Counted from the first letter of the stretch, positions 32,191 through 41,899 are shown. The stretch is DNA of 64,000 nt from Owenweeksia sp965214115 (GCA_965214115.1 CBDCAU010000002.1:186001-250000); one strand, 5' to 3'. The notes: generated by a model not told the origin, from the sequence alone. Numbers and translations are program-made.

Positions 32191-32232
32191 GTGTAGCTCA
32201 AGTCCCTCGCCGCGGCGAGGATTTAGGGGGCT
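32191..32232. repeat. Repeat B, second copy (single arm)
   Basis: GTGTAGCTCAAGTCC, then the palindromic core CTCGCCGCGGCGAG, then GATTTAGGGGGCTT. Flanks equal those at 28157-28194, while the hairpin centre is entirely different yet still self-complementary. It lies 18 nt before the GH57 start. Confidence 0.75.
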
Positions 32233-32249
32233 TAATAAATTCCATTTCA

Positions 32250-34664
32250 ATGAAAAAACACCTCTGCATCCACGGCCATTTTTACCAGCCACCCCGCGAA
32301 AACCCGTGGCTGAACACCGTGGAAATCCAAGAATCGGCCTACCCCTACCACGATTGGAACGAGCGCATCAACGCGGAATGCTACGACCGCAACGCCGCCT
32401 CGCGCATCCTCGACGACGAGGGCAAGGTGGTGGATATTTTCAGCAACTATGCTTGGATGAGCTTCAACATCGGGCCCACCCTGCTGCAATGGATGGAGGC
32501 CGAGGCGCCGGAAACCTACCGCGCCATCTTGGAAGCCGATCAAAAAGGCCGCGAGCATTTCAACGGCCACGGCCCCGCCTTGGCGCAAGCCTACAACCAC
32601 ATCATAATGCCGCTGGCCAACCTCCGCGACAAGCATACGCAGGTGAAATGGGGCATCGCGGATTTCCGGCACCGCTACGGCCGCCCGCCCGAGGGAATGT
32701 GGCTGGGCGAGACCGCCGCCAACACCGAGACGCTGGAAGTGCTGGCCGAACACGGCATAAAATTCACCATCCTTTCGCCCTACCAGGCCAAGAGCTTCCG
32801 CAAAATGGGCGACGACGATTGGGAGGACGGCACCGATGCCAAGATAGACCCGCGCCGCGCCTACCGCTGCAATCTGCCGTCGGGCCATTCCATCAGTCTA
32901 TTTTTTTACGATGGGCCGGCCTCGCAGGGCGTGGCTTTCGAGGGGCTGCTGGACAATGGGGAAAAATTCGCCGACCGGCTGCTGGAAGTATTCGATGAAA
33001 ACCCCGAAGAACCGCAACTGGCGCACATCGCCACCGACGGCGAAAGCTACGGCCACCATCACAAAAAAGGCGAAATGGCGCTAAGCTACTGCCTGCACAC
33101 GTTGCGCGAAAGCGAGGAAGTGAAACTGACGATTTACGGCGAATATCTGGAAAACCACCCGCCGGAATGGGAGGCCGAAATCATAGAAGACACCAGCTGG
33201 AGCTGCGCCCACGGCGTGGAACGCTGGCGCAGCGACTGCGGCTGCCACACAGGCGGCCACGACGATTGGCACCAAAAATGGCGCGCCCCCTTGCGGGAAA
33301 GTTTCGACTGGGTGCGCGGCGAGCTGGAAGAATTGTTTGAAACCGAAATGGCCGATTTTACCGACCAACCGTGGGAAGCACGCGATGCTTATATAATGGT
33401 AATCCTCGACCGCTCGGAAGCGAACGTGCGCGCTTTTTTGGAGGAACATTTTGGCGAAAGCCTGAACAAGGAAGCGCAGGTGAAACTGCTGCAATTGCTG
33501 GAAATGCAGTACCACGCGATGTTGATGTACACCAGTTGCGGCTGGTTTTTCGACGAGGTAACGGGCATCGAAACGATGCAGGATATTCTGTACGCCGCCC
33601 GCGCGCTGCAACTGGCGCAGGCGGTGAGCGGCCGCGATTTTTCGGAAGATTTTGAGGAAAAACTGACGCAAGTGCCCACCAATATGCCCGAGTTTGAAAG
33701 CGCCGCCGATGCCTACCGCAAATATGTGAAACCCACCGTGGTGGATATGCTGCGGGTGGGCGCGCACTATGCCGTGGCCTCGCTTTTTCAGGATTTTCCC
33801 AGCGAGGCGATGCTCTACAGTTTTGACGCGCAAAGCAAGCTGCGCCGCTACTTTGAGGCCGGCAAGCAGAAGCTGGTCATCGGGCGCGCGGTGCTGAAAA
33901 GCGCCATCACTTGGGAGGAAATCGACGTGAGCTACGCCGTGCTGCACTTGGGCGAGCACCACCTCTTTGGCGGGGTGCGCGAGTACATCGGCGACCAAGA
34001 GCTGGCCGAGCTGGAAGAAAATATGCGTGAATCTTTTGACCACAGTCGCGTCTATGAAATTTTCAACCTGATGGACAAGCACTTCGGCAACCACAGCTAT
34101 TCGTTTTGGCACCTTTTTAAAGACGACCAGAAAAAGATAATGGAAAGCGTGATGGACGCTAATTTGACCAGCGCACAGGCCTCGCTCTACCAGCTTTACC
34201 AGACCAATTTCCCGCTGATGCAGGTGTATTCGGAACTGAGCATCCCCGTGCCGAAAGCGCTGCAACTGCCCGTGGAACTGGCGCTGAACCACCGACTGGG
34301 CGAACTGCTGGAAGCGGAAAAACCCGCGCTGGCCGAATTGCAAAAAACCGTGGATGCGATGCGCCGCGCCCAAACGGAACTGGACACGCTGACCCTTCAT
34401 TTTCAGGCCGACCAACGGCTGGCGGAACTTATCGCCCGACTGGCGGACGAACCGGAAAACTTGGAACTGCTGAACTACACCGCCGAACTGCTGCAACTGC
34501 TGCAAGAGGGCGGGTTGCGGCCCGAATACCGGCAGGCGCAAAACCTTGCCTTCCGCTTGAAAAACGAAACCTACCAAAACCGCTGCGCCAACGGCACGGA
34601 AACCGACCACGAATGGTGCTACCAGTTTGAAAAACTCTACCAACGATTGAATCTGAAACTCTGA
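32250..34664 (+). CDS. Glycoside hydrolase family 57 protein with DUF3536-like C-terminus
   Basis: 804 residues. The GH57 domain covers about 1-330: 'KHLCIHGHFYQPPRENPW' at the start, 'GMWLGETAANTETLEVLAEHG' with the nucleophile Glu, 'LSPYQAK', and the Asp-containing 'ATDGESYGHHHKKGE'. A helical DUF3536-type region follows ('SWSCAHGVERWRSDCGCHTGG', 'QYHAMLMYTSCGWFFDEVTGIE', 'LHLGEHHLFGGVR'). GH57 includes amylases, branching and debranching enzymes. This subgroup is uncharacterised to my knowledge, but placement between treZ and treY points to alpha-glucan trimming or debranching, a role otherwise unfilled here (no TreX seen). It starts 2 nt before treY's ATG in spacing terms (stop 34664, start 34667). 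Confidence 0.88.
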   Translation: MKKHLCIHGHFYQPPRENPWLNTVEIQESAYPYHDWNERINAECYDRNAASRILDDEGKVVDIFSNYAWMSFNIGPTLLQWMEAEAPETYRAILEADQKGREHFNGHGPALAQAYNHIIMPLANLRDKHTQVKWGIADFRHRYGRPPEGMWLGETAANTETLEVLAEHGIKFTILSPYQAKSFRKMGDDDWEDGTDAKIDPRRAYRCNLPSGHSISLFFYDGPASQGVAFEGLLDNGEKFADRLLEVFDENPEEPQLAHIATDGESYGHHHKKGEMALSYCLHTLRESEEVKLTIYGEYLENHPPEWEAEIIEDTSWSCAHGVERWRSDCGCHTGGHDDWHQKWRAPLRESFDWVRGELEELFETEMADFTDQPWEARDAYIMVILDRSEANVRAFLEEHFGESLNKEAQVKLLQLLEMQYHAMLMYTSCGWFFDEVTGIETMQDILYAARALQLAQAVSGRDFSEDFEEKLTQVPTNMPEFESAADAYRKYVKPTVVDMLRVGAHYAVASLFQDFPSEAMLYSFDAQSKLRRYFEAGKQKLVIGRAVLKSAITWEEIDVSYAVLHLGEHHLFGGVREYIGDQELAELEENMRESFDHSRVYEIFNLMDKHFGNHSYSFWHLFKDDQKKIMESVMDANLTSAQASLYQLYQTNFPLMQVYSELSIPVPKALQLPVELALNHRLGELLEAEKPALAELQKTVDAMRRAQTELDTLTLHFQADQRLAELIARLADEPENLELLNYTAELLQLLQEGGLRPEYRQAQNLAFRLKNETYQNRCANGTETDHEWCYQFEKLYQRLNLKL

Positions 34665-34666
34665 AA

Positions 34667-37336
34667 ATGACTTTTCCCACCGCCACTTACCGCATCCAGT
34701 TCAATAAAGATTTCACCTTTCGGGATTTGCGCCAGCACCTGCCCTACCTGCACCGGCTGGGCGTTTCCACGGTGTATGCCTCGCCCATTTTCAAGGCGCG
34801 GGCCGGCAGCACCCACGGCTACGATGTGGCCGACCCGCACCAGTTGAACCCCGAAATCGGGACGCTGGAAGAATTCAGGGAACTGCGGGAAGAAATGCGG
34901 GAAATGGGGATGGGCTGGCTGCAAGACATCGTGCCGAACCATACGGCTTATGACTATGAAAACCGTTGGTTGCAAGATGTTTTCGAGCGCGGCCCCGCCT
35001 CGCCGCACTACCGCAGTTTTGACATCGATTGGAATCATCCCGATGAAAAATGGCGCGGCAAAGTGATGGCGCCCTTCCTTGGCGAACCGCCTGAAGAAGT
35101 GCTGGAAAAAGGCGAGCTGAAAATCGCTTTGGAAGAAGACGGGGTGGTGCTTTCCTATTATGAAAACCGCTTTGCGATGAGCGCGCGGTCTTATGCTTTT
35201 ATTATAGATAATTATATAAAAAAAGAAAGCGATTTTTCATCGGAAAAAAAAGAAAAACTGCAAAATTGGTTATCTGAGTTTTCGGATGATAAAGATGAAA
35301 ATTGGCCACAGAAAAAAGAAGAATTTTCACAATTTTTTAATGATAAAAGAGACAATGATACTTTTCAGGAATTTTTAGAAAACCTGAACGGCGACCGCGC
35401 CAAAATGCGGGAAATTTTAGACCAACAATATTTTAAACTGGTGCATTGGCAAACCACCGAGCGGCACATCAACTACCGCCGCTTTTTCACCATCAACGGG
35501 TTGATTTGCCTGCGGATGGAGGACGACAAAGTTTTTGAAGATTACCATTCTTTTATAAAAGAACTGTGCAATGAAAAGCTCATCACCGGCTTGCGCATCG
35601 ACCATATCGACGGGCTTTTTGACCCGCGCGGGTATCTGGAAAAACTGCGGAATTTAGTAGGCGAAGATTTTTACATCGTGGTGGAAAAAATCTTGGAACA
35701 GGGCGAGTATTTGCCGCCCGATTGGCCGGTGCAAGGCAGCAGCGGCTACGATTTTTTGGCCGCCGCCAATCAAGTGTTCGTGCCGCCCAGCGCCGAAACT
35801 GCCTTCACCGAGGGCTACCAAAGTTTCACCGCCCATCTGGACGATTACGAAGATTTGCTTTTTGAAAAAAAACAGTGGATACTGCGCCAGCGGATGGGCG
35901 GCGAGCTGGAAAATTTGTATCAACTGATGGCGGAAAAAAAGCTGCTGCCCAGCGACACCATCACCACCAAGCAATTGTGGAAAGAGGCGCTGGTGGTCTT
36001 CCTCAGCGGCTTTCCGGTCTATCGGATCTATCCTGAAAAATTCCCCTTGGGCGAGGAAGAAGCGCGGATGCTGGAAAAAATCCGCGAACACGCGCAGGCG
36101 AAAATGCCCACTTTGAAAGACGAGCTGGACTATCTGCGGCGGCTTTTTTTGGGAGAAGCAGAGGCGGAGGAAAAAGACCAACTTTACTTTTTGCAACGCT
36201 GCCAGCAATTCACCGGCCCGCTGGCCGCCAAGGGCGTGGAAGACACCGCGTATTATTTGTACAACCGCTTGATTTCGCGCAACGAAGTGGGCGACGACCC
36301 GTCCGTTTTTGGAAGTTCGGCGGCGGGCTTCTACCAAAAAATGCTGCACCGTGCGGAACACTTACCGCAGGCGTTGAACGCCACCGCCACCCACGACACC
36401 AAGCGCGGCGAGGATGCCCGAATGCGCATCAACGCGCTGGCGGAGCGGCCGCAGGAATGGTTCAAAAAAGTGGACGAATGGGCGAAGTCGAACCAATCTT
36501 GCAAGACCAAAAAAGCGCCCAGCGAAAACGAGGAATATTTGATTTATCAATCTTTAGTAGGCGCGTGGCTGGGCGAAAAAACGGACGATGATTTTAAAGA
36601 ACGCTCACGCGAATTTTTGCAAAAAGCCCTGCGCGAAGCCAAGGCCCACACCAGTTGGTCGGCGCCGGACGAAAAGTACGAAGGGCGGGTGTTCCATTTT
36701 TTGGATTCCATTTTGGAAAATGAAAAATTCCTGAAAACCTTCCGGCCCTTTGCGGAAAAAATCAGCCGGCGGGGCGCGCTGCTGTCGTTGGGGCAGGTGG
36801 CGCTGAAACTGGCTGCGGCGGGCATTCCCGACATTTACCAAGGCACGGAGTTCTGGGATTTCAGCTACGTGGATCCTGACAACCGGCGGCCGGTGGATTT
36901 TGAAGAGCGCAAGCAAACTTTGGGCGAACTGGAAAATGTCGATTTCGCAGAACTGGCGCAGGATTGGGAAAACCCGAAACTGAAAATGCACCTGCTCCAC
37001 CGTGGGCTTTTACTGCGGCGGGAGCTTCCCGTTTTGTTTGAAAAAGGCGAGTACTTGCCCTTGAAAATCCAAGGAAAAGCCGTTGGAAAAATGCTGGCTT
37101 TTGCGCGGCATTTTGATAAAAAATGGATTTTGGTAATCGTACCCCTCCGCGCTTATTTTTTTAGCAATGAAAATACTTGGAAAGACACGCAACTATTAAT
37201 GCCCAAAAATGCGCCCCAAAAATGGCGGGACATATTATCTAAAAAAATGTATCCATCCAACGAACATTTTTCCTTACAAAAAATAGCGCAGCCCTTGCCA
37301 CTTTTTATCTTAAAAAATAATGAGGATGAAATTTGA
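34667..37336 (+). CDS. treY: Malto-oligosyltrehalose synthase
   Basis: Converts the reducing-end alpha-1,4 link of maltodextrin into an alpha-1,1 link (GH13_26); TreZ then frees trehalose. 889 residues. 'ATYRIQFNKDFTFRDL', 'YASPIFKARAGSTHGYDVADP', 'GWLQDIVPNHTAYD', nucleophile Asp in 'TGLRIDHIDGLFDPRGYL', Glu in 'IVVEKILEQGEYLP', and the late 'ALNATATHDTKRGEDARMR' are diagnostic. Residues about 190-240 form a Lys/Glu-rich, AT-rich insert ('KKESDFSSEKKEKLQNW'), as other TreY proteins often have. It starts 2 nt after the GH57 stop and overlaps malQ by 11 bases. Confidence 0.95.
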   Translation: MTFPTATYRIQFNKDFTFRDLRQHLPYLHRLGVSTVYASPIFKARAGSTHGYDVADPHQLNPEIGTLEEFRELREEMREMGMGWLQDIVPNHTAYDYENRWLQDVFERGPASPHYRSFDIDWNHPDEKWRGKVMAPFLGEPPEEVLEKGELKIALEEDGVVLSYYENRFAMSARSYAFIIDNYIKKESDFSSEKKEKLQNWLSEFSDDKDENWPQKKEEFSQFFNDKRDNDTFQEFLENLNGDRAKMREILDQQYFKLVHWQTTERHINYRRFFTINGLICLRMEDDKVFEDYHSFIKELCNEKLITGLRIDHIDGLFDPRGYLEKLRNLVGEDFYIVVEKILEQGEYLPPDWPVQGSSGYDFLAAANQVFVPPSAETAFTEGYQSFTAHLDDYEDLLFEKKQWILRQRMGGELENLYQLMAEKKLLPSDTITTKQLWKEALVVFLSGFPVYRIYPEKFPLGEEEARMLEKIREHAQAKMPTLKDELDYLRRLFLGEAEAEEKDQLYFLQRCQQFTGPLAAKGVEDTAYYLYNRLISRNEVGDDPSVFGSSAAGFYQKMLHRAEHLPQALNATATHDTKRGEDARMRINALAERPQEWFKKVDEWAKSNQSCKTKKAPSENEEYLIYQSLVGAWLGEKTDDDFKERSREFLQKALREAKAHTSWSAPDEKYEGRVFHFLDSILENEKFLKTFRPFAEKISRRGALLSLGQVALKLAAAGIPDIYQGTEFWDFSYVDPDNRRPVDFEERKQTLGELENVDFAELAQDWENPKLKMHLLHRGLLLRRELPVLFEKGEYLPLKIQGKAVGKMLAFARHFDKKWILVIVPLRAYFFSNENTWKDTQLLMPKNAPQKWRDILSKKMYPSNEHFSLQKIAQPLPLFILKNNEDEI

Positions 37337-38843
37337 ACGCAGCAGCGGCATTTTGCTGCACATCACTTCGCTGCCGTCGGCATTCGGTATCGGCGATTTG
37401 GGCAAAGGTGCCTACGACTTTGTGGATTTTTTGGCCGCCGCTGGTCAGCGGTTCTGGCAGGTGCTGCCGCTCAATCCCACGCGGCTGGCCACGGGCAATT
37501 CGCCCTACAGCAGTCCGTCCGCCTTTGCGGGAAACACGCTGCTGCTCAACCCGCCATTTTTATATGAAGAAGGTTTTTTGCAAAAATCGGATTTGGAAAA
37601 CCCGCCCCGTTTTTCCGCTGAAAAAGTGGATTTCAAAAAAGTAATTCCTTTTAAAAAAGAGCTGTTCGACCGCGCTTTTTCCCATTTTAATAAAGCCCCA
37701 AACGAGCGCTTGAATTTTGAAATATTCTGCACCGAAAACGGGGACTGGCTGGACGATTTTGCGCTCTATTCCGCGCTCTCGGATTATTATAAAAAAAGCT
37801 GGACGGACTGGCCGACCGAACTGCGCCACCGTGAAAAAAACGCTTTAAAAAAAGCGGCCCAAAAATTTGAAGAACCGATTCGGCGCGAAAAATTCCTGCA
37901 ATTTCTGTTTGACCGCCAGTGGGGGAATTTGAAAAAATACGCCCATAAAAAAGGCGTGAAAATCATCGGCGACCTGCCGTATTACGTCAGCGGCGACAGC
38001 GCCGACGGCTGGGCGGCGGCCCGTTATTTTAAACTGGACAAAGACCGCCGCCCGAAATTCCTGAGCGGGGTGCCGCCCGATATGTTCAGCGAAACGGGGC
38101 AACTGTGGGGCACGCCGGTGTACGATTGGGAGGCTTTGCAAAGGGACGATTTCAGTTGGTGGACGGCGCGGCTGCGGCAAAACCTGAAATGGGTGGACGC
38201 CGTGCGGCTCGACCATTTCCGCGCCTTCTCCGCCTACTGGGAAGTGTCCGCCGACCACGACACCGCCGAAAACGGCCGCTGGGTGAAAACCTGTGGCGAG
38301 GCTTTTTTCGAGACGATGCAAAAGGAATTTCCCGACCTGCCTTTCATCGCCGAGGATCTGGGCGAAATCGACCAGCCCGTCTATGATTTGCGCGACCAAT
38401 TCGGCCTGCCGGGGATGAACTTGCTGCAGTACGCTTTTGAGGGCGAGTGGGGCGAGCCGCAGTTTTTGCCGCACCACCACCGCCGCAACAGCGTAACCTA
38501 CACCGGCACCCACGACAACACCACCACGCGCGGCTGGTATCAAAATGCCGACAAAAAAGCCCGCCAAAATATCCAGAATTATGTAGGCCGGAAATTGACC
38601 GCCGCCACCGCGCCAGAAGCTTTGCAGCGGCTGGCGTTGATGTCGGTGAGCCAACTGGCGATCCTGCCGCTGCAGGACGTGCTGGCGCTGGGTGAAGAGG
38701 CGCTGATGAACCGGCCCGGCACGGGGGATGGCAACTGGGAATGGCGGGTGAAAAAATCGCAGTTTTCGCCAGATGTCGCACAGCGGTTGCTCGAATTAAA
38801 TGCGGCGTACCATCGCGGAACAGCGGGTAAATCTTCCTCCTAA
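37326..38843 (+). CDS. malQ: 4-alpha-glucanotransferase
   Basis: Disproportionates malto-oligosaccharides (GH77 amylomaltase), supplying chain lengths for TreY and recovering short dextrins. 505 residues from ATG 37326 ('MKFERSSGILLHITSLPS', the usual MalQ opening); ATG 37320 is an alternative. 'LPYYVSGDSADGWA', nucleophile Asp in 'VRLDHFRAFSAYWEV', Glu in 'LPFIAEDLGEID', and 'YTGTHDNTTTRGWY' are all present. Last gene of the treZ-GH57-treY-malQ set, overlapping the treY stop. Confidence 0.95.
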   Translation: MKFERSSGILLHITSLPSAFGIGDLGKGAYDFVDFLAAAGQRFWQVLPLNPTRLATGNSPYSSPSAFAGNTLLLNPPFLYEEGFLQKSDLENPPRFSAEKVDFKKVIPFKKELFDRAFSHFNKAPNERLNFEIFCTENGDWLDDFALYSALSDYYKKSWTDWPTELRHREKNALKKAAQKFEEPIRREKFLQFLFDRQWGNLKKYAHKKGVKIIGDLPYYVSGDSADGWAAARYFKLDKDRRPKFLSGVPPDMFSETGQLWGTPVYDWEALQRDDFSWWTARLRQNLKWVDAVRLDHFRAFSAYWEVSADHDTAENGRWVKTCGEAFFETMQKEFPDLPFIAEDLGEIDQPVYDLRDQFGLPGMNLLQYAFEGEWGEPQFLPHHHRRNSVTYTGTHDNTTTRGWYQNADKKARQNIQNYVGRKLTAATAPEALQRLALMSVSQLAILPLQDVLALGEEALMNRPGTGDGNWEWRVKKSQFSPDVAQRLLELNAAYHRGTAGKSSS

Positions 38844-39007
38844 GTTTAAAAAGTATTAAGAATATGTATTTTTAAACATATATTTATTTTCCTGAAAATC
38901 AATATTTTATAACTAAACTTAGAAATTATAATAATCTTTTCTTATAAAAGGCTAAACAAATTTTTGGAGCGGTGGGTTTTAGGCATTCATCTTCTAAAAA
39001 ATTTACT

Positions 39008-40171
39008 ATGCAAGCTCTTGTATTTCACAAATTTCGGGACGTGCGGGTGGAAAAAGTGGACGACCCCATCATCGAACACCCGCGCGATGCCATCATCCGC
39101 GTAACGGCCACGGCCATCTGCGGTTCCGATCTGCACATCTACAATTTTCAGTTTCCCCAACTGTCGAATATGGTGCTGGGCCACGAGTTTATGGGCATTG
39201 TGGAAGAAGTGGGCAGCGAGGTGAAGAATCTGAAAAAGGGCGACCGCGTGGTGGTGCCTTTCCCGATTTCCTGCGGCGAGTGTTTTTTCTGCGAACACGA
39301 TGCTTACACCCATTGTGAAAATTCCAACCCCGATCATTATGGGCCGGAGGGTGGCACTTTTTCCCAAAAGGGCGCGGGGCTTTTTGGCTACACCGATTTA
39401 TACGGCGGCTACAATGGCGGGCAGGCCGAATATGTCCGCGTGCCGTACGCCGACGTGGGGCCGCGCAAAGTGTCCAGCGATTTTACGGACGAGGAGGTGC
39501 TTTTTATGACCGATATTTTCCCGACGGGTTATGCGGCAATCGACCGTGCCCAATTGAAAGGTGGCGAAACGGTGGCCGTGTTCGGCTGCGGGCCGGTGGG
39601 ATTGATGGCGATGAAGGCGGCGTGGCTGCGCGGCGCCGAGCGCGTCATCGGGCTGGACGTGGAACAATACCGCTTGGATATGGCCAAGAAAACTTGCAAC
39701 GCTATCACGTTGATGGCCGACGACAACGCCATCGAAAGGATACGCGAAATGACCGGCGGGCGCGGCGCCGACGTGGTGGTGGACGCCGTGGGGATGGAAG
39801 CCGACCGCAACATTCTGGACCGCGTGAAAGCCGCCATCAACTTCCAGAGCGGCACCATCAATGCGCTGAAAATGTGCCTGAGCGCGGTGCGCCGCGCGGG
39901 GACGGTTTCGGTGGTGGGGGTTTACGGCACCAATTTCGGCGATTTCCCTTGGGGGCAGATTTTTGAAAAGGCGCTGCGCATTGAAAGCGGGCAGGCGCCG
40001 GTGCAGAAATACATTGACCGATTGTTGGAACACCTCAAAAACAAGGAGGTGGTTTTGGATGACATTATTACCCACAAATTGCCGCTAAGCAAAGCCGCCC
40101 ACGGTTACGATATTTTTAATAAAAAAGAGGACAATTGTGTGAAGGTGGTTTTGTATCCCGAAAAAGACTGA
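39008..40171 (+). CDS. Zinc-dependent alcohol dehydrogenase (glutathione-independent formaldehyde dehydrogenase-like)
   Basis: 387 residues from ATG 39008. MDR-family zinc enzyme: catalytic zinc site 'AICGSDLHIYNF' with 'LGHEFMGIVEEVG', structural-zinc-like cysteines 'CGECFFCEHDAYTHCE', NAD-binding 'VAVFGCGPVGLMAMKAAWL', and 'GADVVVDAVGME'. The insert between the cysteines and the cofactor domain ('LYGGYNGGQAEYVRVPYADV') is typical of the formaldehyde dehydrogenase-like subgroup. The actual substrate is not determined. It stands alone after a 164-nt AT-rich gap following malQ and precedes the DUF4142 gene. Confidence 0.9.
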   Translation: MQALVFHKFRDVRVEKVDDPIIEHPRDAIIRVTATAICGSDLHIYNFQFPQLSNMVLGHEFMGIVEEVGSEVKNLKKGDRVVVPFPISCGECFFCEHDAYTHCENSNPDHYGPEGGTFSQKGAGLFGYTDLYGGYNGGQAEYVRVPYADVGPRKVSSDFTDEEVLFMTDIFPTGYAAIDRAQLKGGETVAVFGCGPVGLMAMKAAWLRGAERVIGLDVEQYRLDMAKKTCNAITLMADDNAIERIREMTGGRGADVVVDAVGMEADRNILDRVKAAINFQSGTINALKMCLSAVRRAGTVSVVGVYGTNFGDFPWGQIFEKALRIESGQAPVQKYIDRLLEHLKNKEVVLDDIITHKLPLSKAAHGYDIFNKKEDNCVKVVLYPEKD

Positions 40172-40206
40172 TTTAACTACAATTTTTAATTCAAAAACCA
40201 ATCACT

Positions 40207-40824
40207 ATGAAAATGATAAAAATGTGCGGAATGGGACTGATGGTATTCGCCCTTTCCGCTGGCTGCAACAACAACGCCAGCCCCAGCAACGACAACGACA
40301 CCGAACGGCTGCCCAGCGAGCGCGAGGGCCGCGTGGACGATTACGATGAAGACAATGACCGCGCTTATGGCGAGGCGGGCGATATGGATTTGCAGCAATT
40401 TGCCAAAGAAGCCGCCAGCGACGGGATGATGGAGGTGGAAATGGCGGATCTGATTCTGCAAAAATCCGACCGCCAAGAAGTGAAAGATTTGGCACGGACG
40501 ATAAAGCAGGACCATCAAAACGCCAACGAAAAACTGAAAGATGTGGCGCGGGAAGTGAATATGCAATTGCCCAACGAAATGATGGAAAAACATCAAAAAA
40601 AGATGGAAGAATTGCGTGATGCCACGGGCGATAATTTAGATCAAAAATATGTGGATATGATGGTAAACGGTCATCAGAAAGTTATCAACAAATTTGAGCG
40701 GGTGGCCGACCAAGAGGCCGACAACGACCAAGCGGAAATCCGGAACTGGGCGGACAATACGCTGCCCGCGCTGCGCAAACACTACGAGCAAGCGCAGGAG
40801 GTGCAGCGCGGAATGCGGGGTTAA
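40207..40824 (+). CDS. DUF4142 lipoprotein
   Basis: 205 residues. Lipoprotein signal with lipobox 'LSAGC' (Cys near residue 20), then a disordered acidic stretch, then a ferritin-like four-helix DUF4142 domain: 'DLQQFAKEAASDGMMEVEMADLILQKS', 'VKDLARTIKQDHQNANEKLKD', 'VDMMVNGHQKVINKFERVA', 'ADNTLPALRKHYEQAQEVQ'. Family members are periplasmic or surface proteins of unknown role, often near stress genes. It lies 35 nt after the alcohol dehydrogenase and 42 nt before the SDR gene, so co-transcription is likely. Confidence 0.88.
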   Translation: MKMIKMCGMGLMVFALSAGCNNNASPSNDNDTERLPSEREGRVDDYDEDNDRAYGEAGDMDLQQFAKEAASDGMMEVEMADLILQKSDRQEVKDLARTIKQDHQNANEKLKDVAREVNMQLPNEMMEKHQKKMEELRDATGDNLDQKYVDMMVNGHQKVINKFERVADQEADNDQAEIRNWADNTLPALRKHYEQAQEVQRGMRG

Positions 40825-40866
40825 TGACCCCAAAGAGACAGTTCCTTCGGAAAAATTTCCTTCTCT

Positions 40867-41898
40867 ATGAAACTGAGCAACTATGTACTAAGTGGTGCCC
40901 TACTAGGCGGATTGGTGGCGGGCCGAATGGCCCGCCGCCGTTCCCGCACTATAAACGTGGCTGGAAAAGTGGCGCTGATCACAGGAGCCTCGCGCGGACT
41001 GGGGTTGGTTTTGGCGCGGGAGTTGGCGGCCAAGGGGGCGCACATTGCCATCTGCGCACGCGATGAAGATGAAAAAGACTTGGCCGAGGCTCAAAAAGAA
41101 CTGGCCGCCTATCCCATAAAATGGATGGCCGAGCAGTGCGACCTCACCAACAAAGAGGAAGTGGAGCAAATGGTGGAGCGGGTGAAAAACGAACTGGGCG
41201 AGGTGGAAATCCTCATCAACAACGCCGGCATCATCCAAGTGGGGCCGATGGAGTCGATGACGGGAGACGATTACCGCAAGGCCATGGACACCCACTTTTG
41301 GGGGCCGCTCCATACGGTGAACGCCGTGTTGCCCGCGATGAAAAAGCGGAATGCGGGGCGCATCGTCAATATTTCGTCCATCAATGGCAAGGTGGCTTTT
41401 CCGCACCTGCTGCCCTACACGGCCAGCAAGTTTGCCTTGGCGGGATTTTCAGAAGGCAGCACCGCCGAACTGGCGCGCCACGGCATCCGCGTCACCTCGG
41501 TCTATCCCGGATTGATGCGCACCGGCAGCCCGCGCAATATCGATGTGAAAGGCGACCACCAAGCGGAATATGCGTGGTTCAAAATTTCCGATTCGCTGCC
41601 CGGCCTTTCGATGGGCGCGGAAAAAGCGGCGGCCAAAATCATAGACGCGATGCAGGCCGGCGACAAGGTGCTGGCCGTGGGGCTGCCCGCCAAGGCCGCC
41701 ATCGCGATGGAAGGCATTTGGCCCGGATTGAATCTGCGGCTGTTCGGCCTCCTCAACCGCCTTTTGCCGAAAGGCCAATCGCAAAAAACGAAAAAGGGAC
41801 GGGAGAGCGAGTCGCTGGTGAGTAAGTCTTTTTTGACGAAGAAAACGCGGGAAGCGGCGGAGCAGAACAACGAAATGACCACCACCCAAAATTCATAA
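40867..41898 (+). CDS. Membrane-associated short-chain dehydrogenase/reductase
   Basis: 343 residues. A short N-terminal hydrophobic, glycine-rich segment ('YVLSGALLGGLVAGRMARRR') could anchor it to the membrane. The SDR core has 'ITGASRGLGLVLARELAA', 'NNAGII', catalytic Ser in 'IVNISSINGKVA', Tyr and Lys in 'YTASKFALAGF', and 'VYPGLMRTG'. A roughly 90-residue C-terminal extension with a Lys-rich tail follows. It resembles SDR proteins next to stress genes in Bacteroidota; the substrate is unknown. Confidence 0.87.
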   Translation: MKLSNYVLSGALLGGLVAGRMARRRSRTINVAGKVALITGASRGLGLVLARELAAKGAHIAICARDEDEKDLAEAQKELAAYPIKWMAEQCDLTNKEEVEQMVERVKNELGEVEILINNAGIIQVGPMESMTGDDYRKAMDTHFWGPLHTVNAVLPAMKKRNAGRIVNISSINGKVAFPHLLPYTASKFALAGFSEGSTAELARHGIRVTSVYPGLMRTGSPRNIDVKGDHQAEYAWFKISDSLPGLSMGAEKAAAKIIDAMQAGDKVLAVGLPAKAAIAMEGIWPGLNLRLFGLLNRLLPKGQSQKTKKGRESESLVSKSFLTKKTREAAEQNNEMTTTQNS

Positions 41899-41899
41899 A

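Noticed and set aside
33081..34643. 520-codon minus-strand ORF opposite the GH57 gene
   Set aside because: Antisense shadow; composition rich in His, Phe, Gln and Val, and no domain recognised.
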